Source of the DNA: Armatimonadetes bacterium UBA5829
GTDB lineage: Bacteria; Armatimonadota; UBA5829
Length of the DNA stretch: 7,362 nt
Direction of reading: 5' to 3'
Assembly (NCBI GenBank): GCA_002431715.1
Contig: DJHI01000004.1
Span: 2,675-10,036 of the forward strand
How positions within the stretch are numbered: the stretch's first letter is position 1; every line of letters starts with the position of its first letter. The notes below the pieces were generated by a model that was not told the DNA's origin, ran no database searches, and saw only the letters and a list, made by a program, of their open reading frames with translations. Positions 1-5,522 of the stretch are shown here, piece by piece. Position numbers and translations under genes: made by a program.

Positions 1-535
1 TCTCCACAAGCTGCCCGCGGGATATCACGACTTCCAAACCCCGCGCAAGAGTGTTGATGGCAAGAAGCACTCCGGCGGCATTATTGTTGACTACGAGAGC
101 ACTTTCCGCGCCCGTTAGTTCGGTCAAAAGTCGGCATACATGTTCCTGCCTCGAACCTCGCTTGCCGGATTCGACATCTATCTCCAGGGTGGAATGGTTT
201 TGGGCAACTTGCCTTATAGCCTCGACAGCCTCTCTCGATAACACCGAGCGGCCGAGGCCTGTGTGGACAATAACGCCTGTTGCGTTTATGGCGCGCCTCA
301 GCGATGGCACTGTTTCCCTCTCCAGAAAAGCTCTTGCCTTATCGAAAATATCCGCTGTTTCGGGAGCTGGGGAGCCCTGCGCGATACTCTCACGCGCAGT
401 TTCAAGCGCGACGCGGAAGGCGTCGGTAACCGATGCACGTGAATATTTCTCGAGCAGTTCCGAAGCCGAATCGTCTCGAAGCAGTTCGTCCACCGCCGGC
501 AGTTTTCGATATTCGTCGGATGCGTTTTTGTTCAC
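1..535 (-). CDS. selA: L-seryl-tRNA(Sec) selenium transferase (SelA), N-terminal part, cut by window edge
   Basis: SelA is a PLP enzyme that converts seryl-tRNA(Sec) to selenocysteinyl-tRNA(Sec) using selenophosphate in the cytoplasm. The 178 codons visible on the minus strand carry SelA landmarks in order: RKLPAVDELL near residues 10-19, INATGVIVHTGLGR at about 83-96 (family usually HTNLGR, here G for N), ESGKRGSRQEHV at 122-133, VVNNNAAGVLLAIN at 148-161 and ISRGQLVE at 171-178. The PLP lysine lies further on, outside the window. The start is GTG at 535. An in-frame TAG lies a few codons upstream, no earlier start is available, and the LPAVDELL motif sits at the usual distance from the N-terminus. 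A weak GGTAGG lies upstream. The gene begins 60 bp after the oxidoreductase stop on the same strand, so readthrough is possible. The organism therefore probably makes selenoproteins; selB would be expected nearby. Family assignment is confident. Confidence 0.93.
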   Translation of the reverse strand, partial: MNKNASDEYRKLPAVDELLRDDSASELLEKYSRASVTDAFRVALETARESIAQGSPAPETADIFDKARAFLERETVPSLRRAINATGVIVHTGLGRSVLSREAVEAIRQVAQNHSTLEIDVESGKRGSRQEHVCRLLTELTGAESALVVNNNAAGVLLAINTLARGLEVVISRGQLVE

Positions 536-558
536 GATAGGATTTACCTACCTTCTAA

Positions 559-582
559 CCCTCTCCCAAAAGTGGGAGAGGG
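559..582. repeat. Perfect 10-bp hairpin between oxidoreductase and selA
   Basis: CCCTCTCCCA at 559-568 pairs with TGGGAGAGGG at 573-582 around a 4-base loop. It lies in the 60-bp gap after the oxidoreductase stop and before the selA GTG. Reading the minus strand, the stem is followed by TTAGAAGG rather than a U-run, so it is not a classic intrinsic terminator. It could attenuate selA, protect mRNA ends, or be one copy of a dispersed palindromic repeat. Confidence 0.6.
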
Positions 583-595
583 AAATAAACAACTG

Positions 596-1837
596 TTATA
601 TTTGTTCCACAGTGCCGCTTCGTCTTGCTTTCTCGGCGGCAAAGACTATGAGATGGCTTTCAAGAGATATCTCCGGGCCGGATGAGATCAGTGACGGATT
701 GTTTTCGCGGATTGCGGCAACAAAGGCCTTCACAAGCCCAAAGTCACCGCCGCCGTGACCCGTGGTAATCTGCCCGTCGCCGATATAAAGCGGGTGCATC
801 TCTTTCTTTTCAGTAAGGAAATCACAGTGCTCAATACCCTCACTGGTGCATCTGAGTGTCCCCTGATCGCCCATCACATATGTCTCGCGGCTGCCTGAGA
901 AGGTGAACGCGCACATGGTGAACCCTGCAGTGGCGCCGTCCTCGAATTCCATGTTGACTACCTGATGATCGACGACATCGTTATCACAGGCAAAGACGCA
1001 GCGGCCATATGGACCTTCTTTAAGAGCTTCCAGCACCGCCTCGGGAGTGCCGCCGGGTGTAACTACATTTACAGGCCATCTGTCGAAATTAGTGATGTCT
1101 CTTATGTAGATCTTTTTGGCCGAATAAGCACATTTCTCTTCGATTGGACACTCCAGGCAGCGGTCGGCTGCGCCTTTAGGCTGGTTGGCTTTGGTGAAAT
1201 ATGTAAGGCTTCCGAATGATGAAACAGCCTTGCATTTCGAAGGCATAAAAAAGTTTATAAGATCGATGTCATGACAGGACTTGGCTAGGAGCATAAATGA
1301 AGACATCGACTCGTTTCGCCAATTGCCGCGCACATACGAATGCGCCTGATGCCAGTAACCGACCGGCTCCAAAAGCTGGATATTTCGAATCTTGCCGATC
1401 AGGCCGCTATCGATCATCTCCTTAAGCCTGAGATTAAACTGAGTATAACGGAGGACATGGCAGACTGCCAACATGACGTTATTCTTCTTTACTGCGTCAT
1501 AGATAGTCTTGCAGTCCTCGGGAGTCGGAGCCATCGGTTTTTCGAGAAGCAGATGATAGCCCTTACCTGAAAGAGCAACCGCCGGAGCGAGATGGTCGGT
1601 GTCACATGTGCAGATTGCGGCGGCATCGGCCAGTTTCGGCTTATCTGCTACCTCCTGCCAGTTTCGAAACTGCATCTGCTCCGGGATTTTATACAGATCG
1701 CTGAACCTTTTTCTCGCATCATCCCGAGGTTCGCATACCACCACAACCTCAGCTTCTTCCGGGAATGACTGCATAAATTTTGCGTAAGCGTTGCCACGGC
1801 TACCCGCGCCGACAAAGACGAATGATACTTTCTTCAT
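596..1837 (-). CDS. Gfo/Idh/MocA-family NAD(P)-dependent oxidoreductase with four-cysteine motif
   Basis: This 413-residue protein is probably a soluble NAD(P)-dependent sugar or cyclitol dehydrogenase; the substrate cannot be read from sequence. The N-terminal Rossmann domain has the GAGSRG dinucleotide loop at residues 10-15 and the family hallmark EKPMAPT at 99-105. The C-terminal half has the catalytic-type LAKSCHDIDL at 184-193 (Lys186, His189, Asp190) and HGGGDFGLVKAF at 361-372. A cysteine cluster, C227-x2-C230-x5-C236, then C280 and C284 in GRCVFACDNDVVDHQ, marks a subfamily I recognise in bacterial Gfo/Idh/MocA proteins; metal binding is inference. Start ATG at 1837 is preceded by AGAGG at good spacing. 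There is no signal peptide. Length is normal for the family. It sits upstream of selA on the same strand, with no evident functional link. Confidence 0.93.
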   Translation of the reverse strand: MKKVSFVFVGAGSRGNAYAKFMQSFPEEAEVVVVCEPRDDARKRFSDLYKIPEQMQFRNWQEVADKPKLADAAAICTCDTDHLAPAVALSGKGYHLLLEKPMAPTPEDCKTIYDAVKKNNVMLAVCHVLRYTQFNLRLKEMIDSGLIGKIRNIQLLEPVGYWHQAHSYVRGNWRNESMSSFMLLAKSCHDIDLINFFMPSKCKAVSSFGSLTYFTKANQPKGAADRCLECPIEEKCAYSAKKIYIRDITNFDRWPVNVVTPGGTPEAVLEALKEGPYGRCVFACDNDVVDHQVVNMEFEDGATAGFTMCAFTFSGSRETYVMGDQGTLRCTSEGIEHCDFLTEKKEMHPLYIGDGQITTGHGGGDFGLVKAFVAAIRENNPSLISSGPEISLESHLIVFAAEKARRSGTVEQI

Positions 1838-1867
1838 AAAATACCTCTGAGCGATTGAGCTACAAAC

Positions 1868-1896
1868 AGTTTATCCCTTCCGCCGGGCTTTTTCAA
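1868..1896 (-). promoter_or_regulatory. Candidate sigma70-type promoter for the oxidoreductase
   Basis: On the minus strand, TTGAAA (1896-1891; 5 of 6 matches to the -35 consensus) is separated by 17 bp from TAAACT (1873-1868; 4 of 6 matches to the -10 consensus). Transcription would start near 1861, giving a leader of roughly 25 nt before the ATG at 1837 that includes AGAGG. Spacing and position are right, but two hexamers alone are weak proof. Confidence 0.42.
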
Positions 1897-1973
1897 GGCA
1901 AGGTAAAGGAATCGCGGAGGCGCGAAAAGAAAGGTATGGGGAGAATATTATCTCGATGCAACATAAATTGGAT

Positions 1974-2141
1974 TCTGCTTCGGGCGTCATCAGAAATAAC
2001 GCCCGATCAGCGTTTAGTGAAAAGCAGATTCCTCACATTCGTTCCTAAGAAGCCCGTTTCGGGACTAAAGTCCCGAAACACCGGGGTTGGCTTCTTTCCA
2101 ATGTAACTATGGCATCGCCGTAGTCGATTGCTTGGAATGAC
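1974..2141. repeat. Palindrome cluster in the 374-bp gap 1838-2211 (REP-like, non-coding)
   Basis: The gap between the oxidoreductase start and the lipoprotein stop contains no convincing gene. It holds two nested hairpins. The first has TCTGCTT (1974-1980) against AAGCAGA (2022-2028), enclosing CGGGCGT (1981-1987) against ACGCCCG (1999-2005). The second has AAGAAGCC (2047-2054) against GGCTTCTT (2089-2096), enclosing an 11-bp stem, GTTTCGGGACT (2056-2066) against AGTCCCGAAAC (2069-2079). The flanks, GATTCCTCACATTCGTTCC near 2027-2045 and GGAATGACAGAAAC near 2134-2147, resemble the two halves of a dispersed repeat ending in GGAATGACA that is common in environmental bacterial genomes; that likeness is from memory. 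TTGGCTTC occurs at 2087-2094 and again at 2162-2169. No transposase is present. A role in ending transcription of the lipoprotein mRNA is possible, but no U-run follows the stems. Confidence 0.6.
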
Positions 2142-2211
2142 AGAAACGGAACGCTTTTCAATTGGCTTCCAACTTTCAGACTTTTTGGCCTCTTGACTCT
2201 CCGATTGACGC

Positions 2212-2862
2212 TTACTGAACGACGATGCTGCCTGTTATGAAAGCCTCATTGGGATCGTCGGTATAGAGCACATAATAAGGCAGTGTGCCATAACCTGAGA
2301 ATTTTCTAGTAAACGTGCCGCCGTTGGGAAGAATATCGGACTGGAATATACCGTTCGGTGTAGGGATCCCGTATAGAGTCACAGTACCTGAAAAGAATGC
2401 ATTGCCGCTCTTTTGGGCGGTGTATCTTCCTGCTGTCGGAAAGTCTTTATAGCTTTTGACCTCGCCATTAGCAAATGTAAGTGTGTCTATGACAGTACCC
2501 GCGTCGTTTACGATATCCATTACAAACTCTGAGCCCGTGAGATTGTGCCACTGGACGGTATCGCCGAAATTTGCATCCAGCGAACTCGGCGCAAAAGTGC
2601 TGCCGGAGCGAATTTCAATCTCGGGGAGTGTTACAGGGTTCGATACCTTTGCGAGGGTTCCACTGACGACCTGATGCGCGGCGCTGTCTTTATTGACCCA
2701 TTCAACACCATCGCCTGATTTGATGCTTGTAGTCTTGGGATACACCCGTGTGGACTGAATCTGCACGACGTATGCGCTTTTAGAACCGCCGCCGCCACCA
2801 CCGCAGCTATATAAGCATATAGCTGCCACAATTAACAGAGCCGAGAACACCCATTTTGACAT
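2212..2862 (-). CDS. Lipoprotein with nested, degenerate cupredoxin-like domains
   Basis: A predicted 216-residue exported lipoprotein. Residues 1-20 form a type II signal peptide (MSKWVFSALL, then a hydrophobic stretch to the lipobox LYSC with Cys20), followed by a Gly6 linker. Residues 31-70 look like the first half of a plastocyanin-type domain (VYPKTTSIKSGDGVEWVNKD, then SAAHQVVSG with His63). Residues 170-216 look like its second half (NGIFQSDILPNGGTF, then GTLPYYVLY and ITGSIVV). Residues about 72-166 between them look like another cupredoxin sandwich (FGDTVQWHN at 99-107, AGRYTAQ at 144-150, FFSGTVTLY at 156-164). The usual Cys, second His and Met ligands are absent, so copper binding is doubtful. 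The start at 2862 is preferred because GGAGGG (2874-2869) lies 6 nt upstream; an in-frame ATG at 2868 abuts that site. It is the last gene on this strand after the sigma operon, 80 bp beyond the RseB-like gene. Function unknown. Confidence 0.8.
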   Translation of the reverse strand: MSKWVFSALLIVAAICLYSCGGGGGGSKSAYVVQIQSTRVYPKTTSIKSGDGVEWVNKDSAAHQVVSGTLAKVSNPVTLPEIEIRSGSTFAPSSLDANFGDTVQWHNLTGSEFVMDIVNDAGTVIDTLTFANGEVKSYKDFPTAGRYTAQKSGNAFFSGTVTLYGIPTPNGIFQSDILPNGGTFTRKFSGYGTLPYYVLYTDDPNEAFITGSIVVQ

Positions 2863-2868
2863 TCCCAT

Positions 2869-2913
2869 CCCTCCGGTCAAACTGGTGGAGGCATATAATT
2901 CCACCATCTGACC
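2869..2913 (-). promoter_or_regulatory. Intergenic hairpin adjoining the lipoprotein ribosome binding site
   Basis: In the 80-bp gap between the RseB-like gene and the lipoprotein, TGGTGGA (2883-2889) pairs with TCCACCA (2900-2906) around a 10-base loop. An outer stem, GGTCA (2875-2879) with TGACC (2909-2913), extends it to 12 bp with a small asymmetric internal loop. In the mRNA the hairpin ends exactly where the Shine-Dalgarno GGAGGG (2874-2869) begins. No U-run follows, so it is not a plain terminator. It may stabilise the processed mRNA, or stand-by or modulate ribosome access to the lipoprotein. Confidence 0.6.
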
Positions 2914-2942
2914 ACAGGATACCCTAAGGCGAGGAGCTTAAA

Positions 2943-3863
2943 TCACTTCGTAGAATCAGCAATTTTTCGGAGTTCGGATTCGGGGACATCACCCATTAAG
3001 GTGAATCTAACGCCGTTGCGGGTCCAGGTGAAGACGTTGGTAACCTTGCTCTTGATCTCTTTTATCGCGGAATCTTTAGGGTCTTTCCGCTCGAACATAG
3101 ATATAGTATAAGCGCCGTTTGAGAACTGGAGATGGGCCGAACATCTTCCATTGACGGATAATCTGGTAACTCCGGTGAGCTTATAGCCTTTAGGAAGGTA
3201 AGTCGGCTTAACTATATCGAAATTCATATAGCCCGGTTTGGGAGCTTGAATAACTTTCCCTTTGACCTTGAAAGACGAGGCCTCAATATCGCGAGGGTTA
3301 TAGTCAATATCCGTGAAAGCGGCGGAGTTTACTACCTCTCCGCGACGGTTTTCGACCTGCGACTTCACGACCAGAAAATAATCTTTATCTATCCAAACCT
3401 TGCGGGCGGTATCAAACCTGCTGTAAGGTATCGCCTGCACCACATGCGTGGGCCTTCCTGCAACGGTATCGCTGCCGATCAGATGCAGGTCATAATTATG
3501 CAGGGCCTCATCATAGACAATGTCGGGAGGCAGGATAAGCGGTCGCGGAGACTCCTCCCAAACCTCACGCTTGGGATAATACTTCCAGAACCTATCTCCA
3601 TTTTGAATTACGATTATCCCCGCAAGAGCACATGGGGTGAAAAACTCGGTGCGTGTTTTGTCCGGCTGAAGGTGAAGAATCTTGAATTTGGCTGAAGTGA
3701 CATTGCCGCCGAAGTCAAAAGTTACTACTTTCATACCACGGTAGCTTATATAACGCTCCGCAACTTCCGCCTTATGCAGCAGTTCTTTCACATCGGCGGG
3801 AAATACCGGCGACGATGCCAATAGAGCCAATATTGTAAATAGCAATGCTTTGACTTTGATCAT
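2943..3863 (-). CDS. MucB/RseB-like periplasmic sigma-regulator protein
   Basis: A 306-residue exported protein. Residues 1-23 form a signal peptide with likely cleavage after VFPA. Residues about 24-205 match the LolA-like lipid-binding fold of RseB (GMKVVTFDFGGN near 43-54, then FWKYYPKREVW at 92-102, and RKVWIDKDYFLVVKSQ at 154-169). Residues about 213-306 match the RseB C-terminal domain (VKPTYLPKGYKLTG at 218-231, QFSNGAYTISMFER at 246-259). In known systems RseB binds the periplasmic part of the anti-sigma factor and protects it from proteolysis until lipid or envelope damage is sensed. Here the ATG at 3863 overlaps the anti-sigma stop as ATGA, implying translational coupling and a shared role. 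A DUF4367-type lipoprotein-sorting relative is an alternative label. No truncation is seen. Confidence 0.85.
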   Translation of the reverse strand: MIKVKALLFTILALLASSPVFPADVKELLHKAEVAERYISYRGMKVVTFDFGGNVTSAKFKILHLQPDKTRTEFFTPCALAGIIVIQNGDRFWKYYPKREVWEESPRPLILPPDIVYDEALHNYDLHLIGSDTVAGRPTHVVQAIPYSRFDTARKVWIDKDYFLVVKSQVENRRGEVVNSAAFTDIDYNPRDIEASSFKVKGKVIQAPKPGYMNFDIVKPTYLPKGYKLTGVTRLSVNGRCSAHLQFSNGAYTISMFERKDPKDSAIKEIKSKVTNVFTWTRNGVRFTLMGDVPESELRKIADSTK

Positions 3864-4351
3864 TGCCCACTGTTCTCTGTTATAAGGGATGCTTTCTCAA
3901 GTTCCGCAGAGACAAATGTTATGTGCGGATCAGACAGCATTTGCTGGCTTTGAGCGCGCGAGTGCGCGGAAATATACTGCTTATACTCAGGCACGTTAAC
4001 CTGATTTCTCACAGATGGTTCGAAATGCACCGGCACCATAATCAGCAGCGCGATAACTATTGCAAGCACCAGCGCGGGTGTGGCAAAGACAGGCCTAAAG
4101 AACCAGGGGATCGGTCGAGCTTTAGCCGCACGGCGCTGAGATATGGCGCTCATGACGGCATAGGTGCAGTTGACAGGCGACTGCTCTTCCCGCAGCGATT
4201 TGAGAGAAACAAGCATCTCCTGCATCGCGGCAAGCTGGGCCGAGCAGCACTCGCATTCTTCAATATGAACTTCAAATTCCAGACGAATATGCCCCGCAAG
4301 GCAATCGTCGAGATAGTCCGACATCACATCGGCGGCTTTTTTGCAGTCCAT
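3860..4351 (-). CDS. zf-HC2 anti-sigma factor, single-pass membrane protein
   Basis: A 163-residue partner of the adjacent ECF sigma factor. The N-terminal cytoplasmic anti-sigma domain has a zinc-binding pattern with Cys3, His29, Cys33 and Cys36 (VHIEECECC), as in RsrA/ChrR-type and RseA-like zf-HC2 proteins. Residues 52-85 form a basic linker. One transmembrane segment spans about 87-108 (FATPALVLAIVIALLIMVPV), leaving a short periplasmic tail of about 55 residues for sensing and for contact with the RseB-like protein. The start codon overlaps the sigma stop as TAATG (4353-4349), and the stop overlaps the next start as ATGA. Expected mode: it holds the sigma factor at the membrane until regulated proteolysis releases it. 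The role is inferred from family and operon order. Confidence 0.9.
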   Translation of the reverse strand: MDCKKAADVMSDYLDDCLAGHIRLEFEVHIEECECCSAQLAAMQEMLVSLKSLREEQSPVNCTYAVMSAISQRRAAKARPIPWFFRPVFATPALVLAIVIALLIMVPVHFEPSVRNQVNVPEYKQYISAHSRAQSQQMLSDPHITFVSAELEKASLITENSGQ

Positions 4352-4929
4352 TATATTTCACCCATTTGCTTGCTCAATATATATTTAAGCTCGGTTCGCG
4401 CTCTTGAAACGCGTGACTTCACCGTGCCTACGGGCACTTTAAGTATTTGCGCAACTTCGTCCTGAGAAAGTCCTTCCACATCGTGCAAAACAAGCGCACT
4501 TCTGAGCTTATCGGAAAGCTGCGAAATCGCTTTTCTCAGCATATGAACCTGTTCACCCCTGACCACAACTCTTTCCGGGTCAGTGGACATATCCTTCGAG
4601 ACGGGTTCGAAACCCGTCTGTGTATATTTGTCATCGTCCAGCGAATCTGTCTGCCGCGACTTACGCTTCCTGATAAAGTCGATAGCCGCGTTTACGGCGA
4701 TTCTATATATCCAGGTGTAGAACGCTGAGCCTGCATTGAATGTGTTCAGCTTGCTGTAAGCTTTTACGAACACCTCCTGAGTTATATCAATTGCATCCTC
4801 ACGATTGGCGACATAGTTGACGACAGCGCTATAGATTCGATCCTGATATCTATCTACCAGCACCGAATATGATTGGGTATCGCCTTTCAAGACACGCTCT
4901 ACAATTGTCTGATCATCTATGCCGTTCAT
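4351..4929 (-). CDS. ECF-family RNA polymerase sigma factor (sigma-70 region 2/4 type)
   Basis: A 192-residue ECF sigma factor. Region 2 spans about residues 24-91, with the core-binding helix EDAIDITQEVFVKAY at 44-58 and the -10 recognition part TWIYRIAVNAAIDFIRKRK at 72-90. Region 4 spans about 130-183, with the helix-turn-helix LSQDEVAQILKV followed by PVGTVKSRVSRAR (154-178). There are no region 1.1 or region 3 domains, as normal for ECF. The ATG at 4929 is chosen because AGGA lies about 7 nt upstream and because a longer in-frame ORF beginning at 5058 would start upstream of the ECF promoter at 5000-5024 and add a non-homologous 43-residue extension. It is the first gene of an operon with the zf-HC2 anti-sigma factor (TAATG overlap) and the RseB-like protein, so a sigmaE-like envelope-stress role is likely. 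Confidence 0.95.
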   Translation of the reverse strand: MNGIDDQTIVERVLKGDTQSYSVLVDRYQDRIYSAVVNYVANREDAIDITQEVFVKAYSKLNTFNAGSAFYTWIYRIAVNAAIDFIRKRKSRQTDSLDDDKYTQTGFEPVSKDMSTDPERVVVRGEQVHMLRKAISQLSDKLRSALVLHDVEGLSQDEVAQILKVPVGTVKSRVSRARTELKYILSKQMGEI

Positions 4930-4999
4930 GCTGCATCCTATACTACTAATGATACTACCAGACGCAACAATATACGGCAATCTTGCTTTTATAGGTTTC

Positions 5000-5024
5000 G
5001 ACGAATTAAAAAAAGATTCGTTCC
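5000..5024 (-). promoter_or_regulatory. ECF-type autoregulatory promoter of the sigma operon
   Basis: On the minus strand, GGAAC (5024-5020) and CGTC (5003-5000) are separated by exactly 16 bp, and the spacer carries a T-tract after the -35 element. This is the classic ECF consensus and implies that the sigma factor transcribes its own operon. Transcription should start near 4990-4993, giving a leader of about 60 nt to the ATG at 4929. ATTCGT and ACGAAT (5021-5016 and 5006-5001) form a 6-bp inverted repeat that overlaps both promoter elements and could also be a protein-binding site. Confidence 0.8.
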
Positions 5025-5128
5025 ATAGCGCGTTGCATATCCGGTCGATGTTACCCACTGCATTGATTAAGGGGAAAATATAAATGGTGTTAAGGCTTTA
5101 GACTGCCTGCACCAGGGAAGTGATAGAG

Positions 5129-5383
5129 ATGAGAGCGCTGAGCATAATATCGCTTATACTGATGGCGATAGGCGCTATTAACTGGGGCTTAATCGGAATA
5201 TTCGGCTTCAACATTATTACCGCGATATTCGGCTATGGAACGGCCGGAATCGTGGTGACGAGAATAATATACATTCTGGTTGGGCTTGCCGGTGTATACG
5301 GCATTTCCATGTTCGTAAGACTCTCCGAAGCCCAAGATGACATATGTGTTCCCGGTCGTGAAAGGCCGGTTATTGTGAGATAG
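5129..5383 (+). CDS. DUF378-family small membrane protein
   Basis: An 84-residue integral membrane protein of the DUF378 (YuzA-like) family, whose function is unknown. The first helix and signature are ISLILMAIGAINWGLIGIFG (residues 6-25). The second helix is RIIYILVGLAGVYGISMFV (48-66) and carries the RIIYILVGLAG family motif. The short charged tail ends VIVR. The ATG at 5129 is preferred over the in-frame GTG at 5120, since AGGGA (5114-5118) is about 10 nt from the ATG but overlaps the GTG region. It is transcribed divergently from the sigma operon with about 200 bp between start codons, and no clear sigma70 promoter could be picked out. A link to envelope stress is suggested only by position. 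Confidence 0.88.
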   Translation: MRALSIISLILMAIGAINWGLIGIFGFNIITAIFGYGTAGIVVTRIIYILVGLAGVYGISMFVRLSEAQDDICVPGRERPVIVR

Positions 5384-5399
5384 TATTTTATTTGCTGGC

Positions 5400-5439
5400 A
5401 GGCAATAGGCAGCGGTAAGAAAACTGCTGTCTATTGCCT
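5400..5439 (+). terminator. Stem-loop after the DUF378 gene, possible terminator
   Basis: AGGCAATAGGCAGC (5400-5413) pairs with GCTGTCTATTGCCT (5426-5439) as a 14-bp stem with one G-U pair and a 12-base loop, starting 17 nt after the DUF378 stop. The downstream bases (TACTTATATCG) contain no U-run, so it would be a weak or factor-dependent terminator, or an mRNA 3' end stabiliser. Confidence 0.5.
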
Positions 5440-5497
5440 TACTTATATCGTCTGAAAAATGTTGTTACTTTTGCCCTGGTCAGTTGTCAAAACCTAT

Positions 5498-5522
5498 AGA
5501 ACTAAGTAATTCACAGCAGGTC
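5498..5522 (+). promoter_or_regulatory. Imperfect ECF-like promoter upstream of second zf-HC2 gene
   Basis: AGAAC (5498-5502), 16 bp, then GGTC (5519-5522). Each element differs by one base from the GGAAC and CGTC of the sigma operon promoter, with the same spacing. It lies 66 bp before the ATG at 5589 on the correct strand. If real, it would put the second zf-HC2 gene and its downstream partner in the same regulon. Two near-matches in AT-rich DNA could arise by chance. Confidence 0.3.

Noticed and set aside
51..758. Long plus-strand open frame at the left end
   Set aside because: It runs antisense to selA and the end of the oxidoreductase, crosses the gap between them, and its product is Ser-rich and domain-free. 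The minus-strand frames match known families.
1855..2106. Plus-strand open frame in the 374-bp gap
   Set aside because: Its 3' half is simply translation of the palindromes at 1981-2096. It has no recognisable domain and no good ribosome binding site.
2149..2180. GGAAC on the plus strand near 2150 as a second ECF promoter
   Set aside because: There is no CGTC-like element at 15-17 bp downstream and no plus-strand gene follows.
2805..2824. AGCTATA/TATAGCT inverted repeat
   Set aside because: It lies within the lipoprotein signal-peptide codons (Ala-Ile-Cys-Leu-Tyr-Ser) and is short and AT-rich, so chance is the simpler explanation.
2863..2907. Upstream extension of the lipoprotein to 2907
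   Set aside because: It would put 15 residues ahead of a normal lipoprotein signal peptide and would translate through the hairpin and the GGAGGG site.
3863..4465. 200-codon plus-strand open frame opposite the anti-sigma gene
   Set aside because: It is antisense to an identified zf-HC2 protein and the sigma 3' end, and shows no domain or signal peptide.
4930..5058. Upstream extension of the sigma factor to a start at 5058
   Set aside because: The extra 43 residues do not resemble ECF sigma sequence, and the extension would begin upstream of the ECF promoter at 5000-5024. AGGA precedes the ATG at 4929.
5095..5112. Five-codon upstream ORF before the DUF378 gene
   Set aside because: Too short and without a ribosome binding site; no sign of attenuation structure.
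5120..5128. GTG start for the DUF378 protein
   Set aside because: The AGGGA ribosome binding site overlaps it; the ATG at 5129 has usable spacing and gives the usual family N-terminus.
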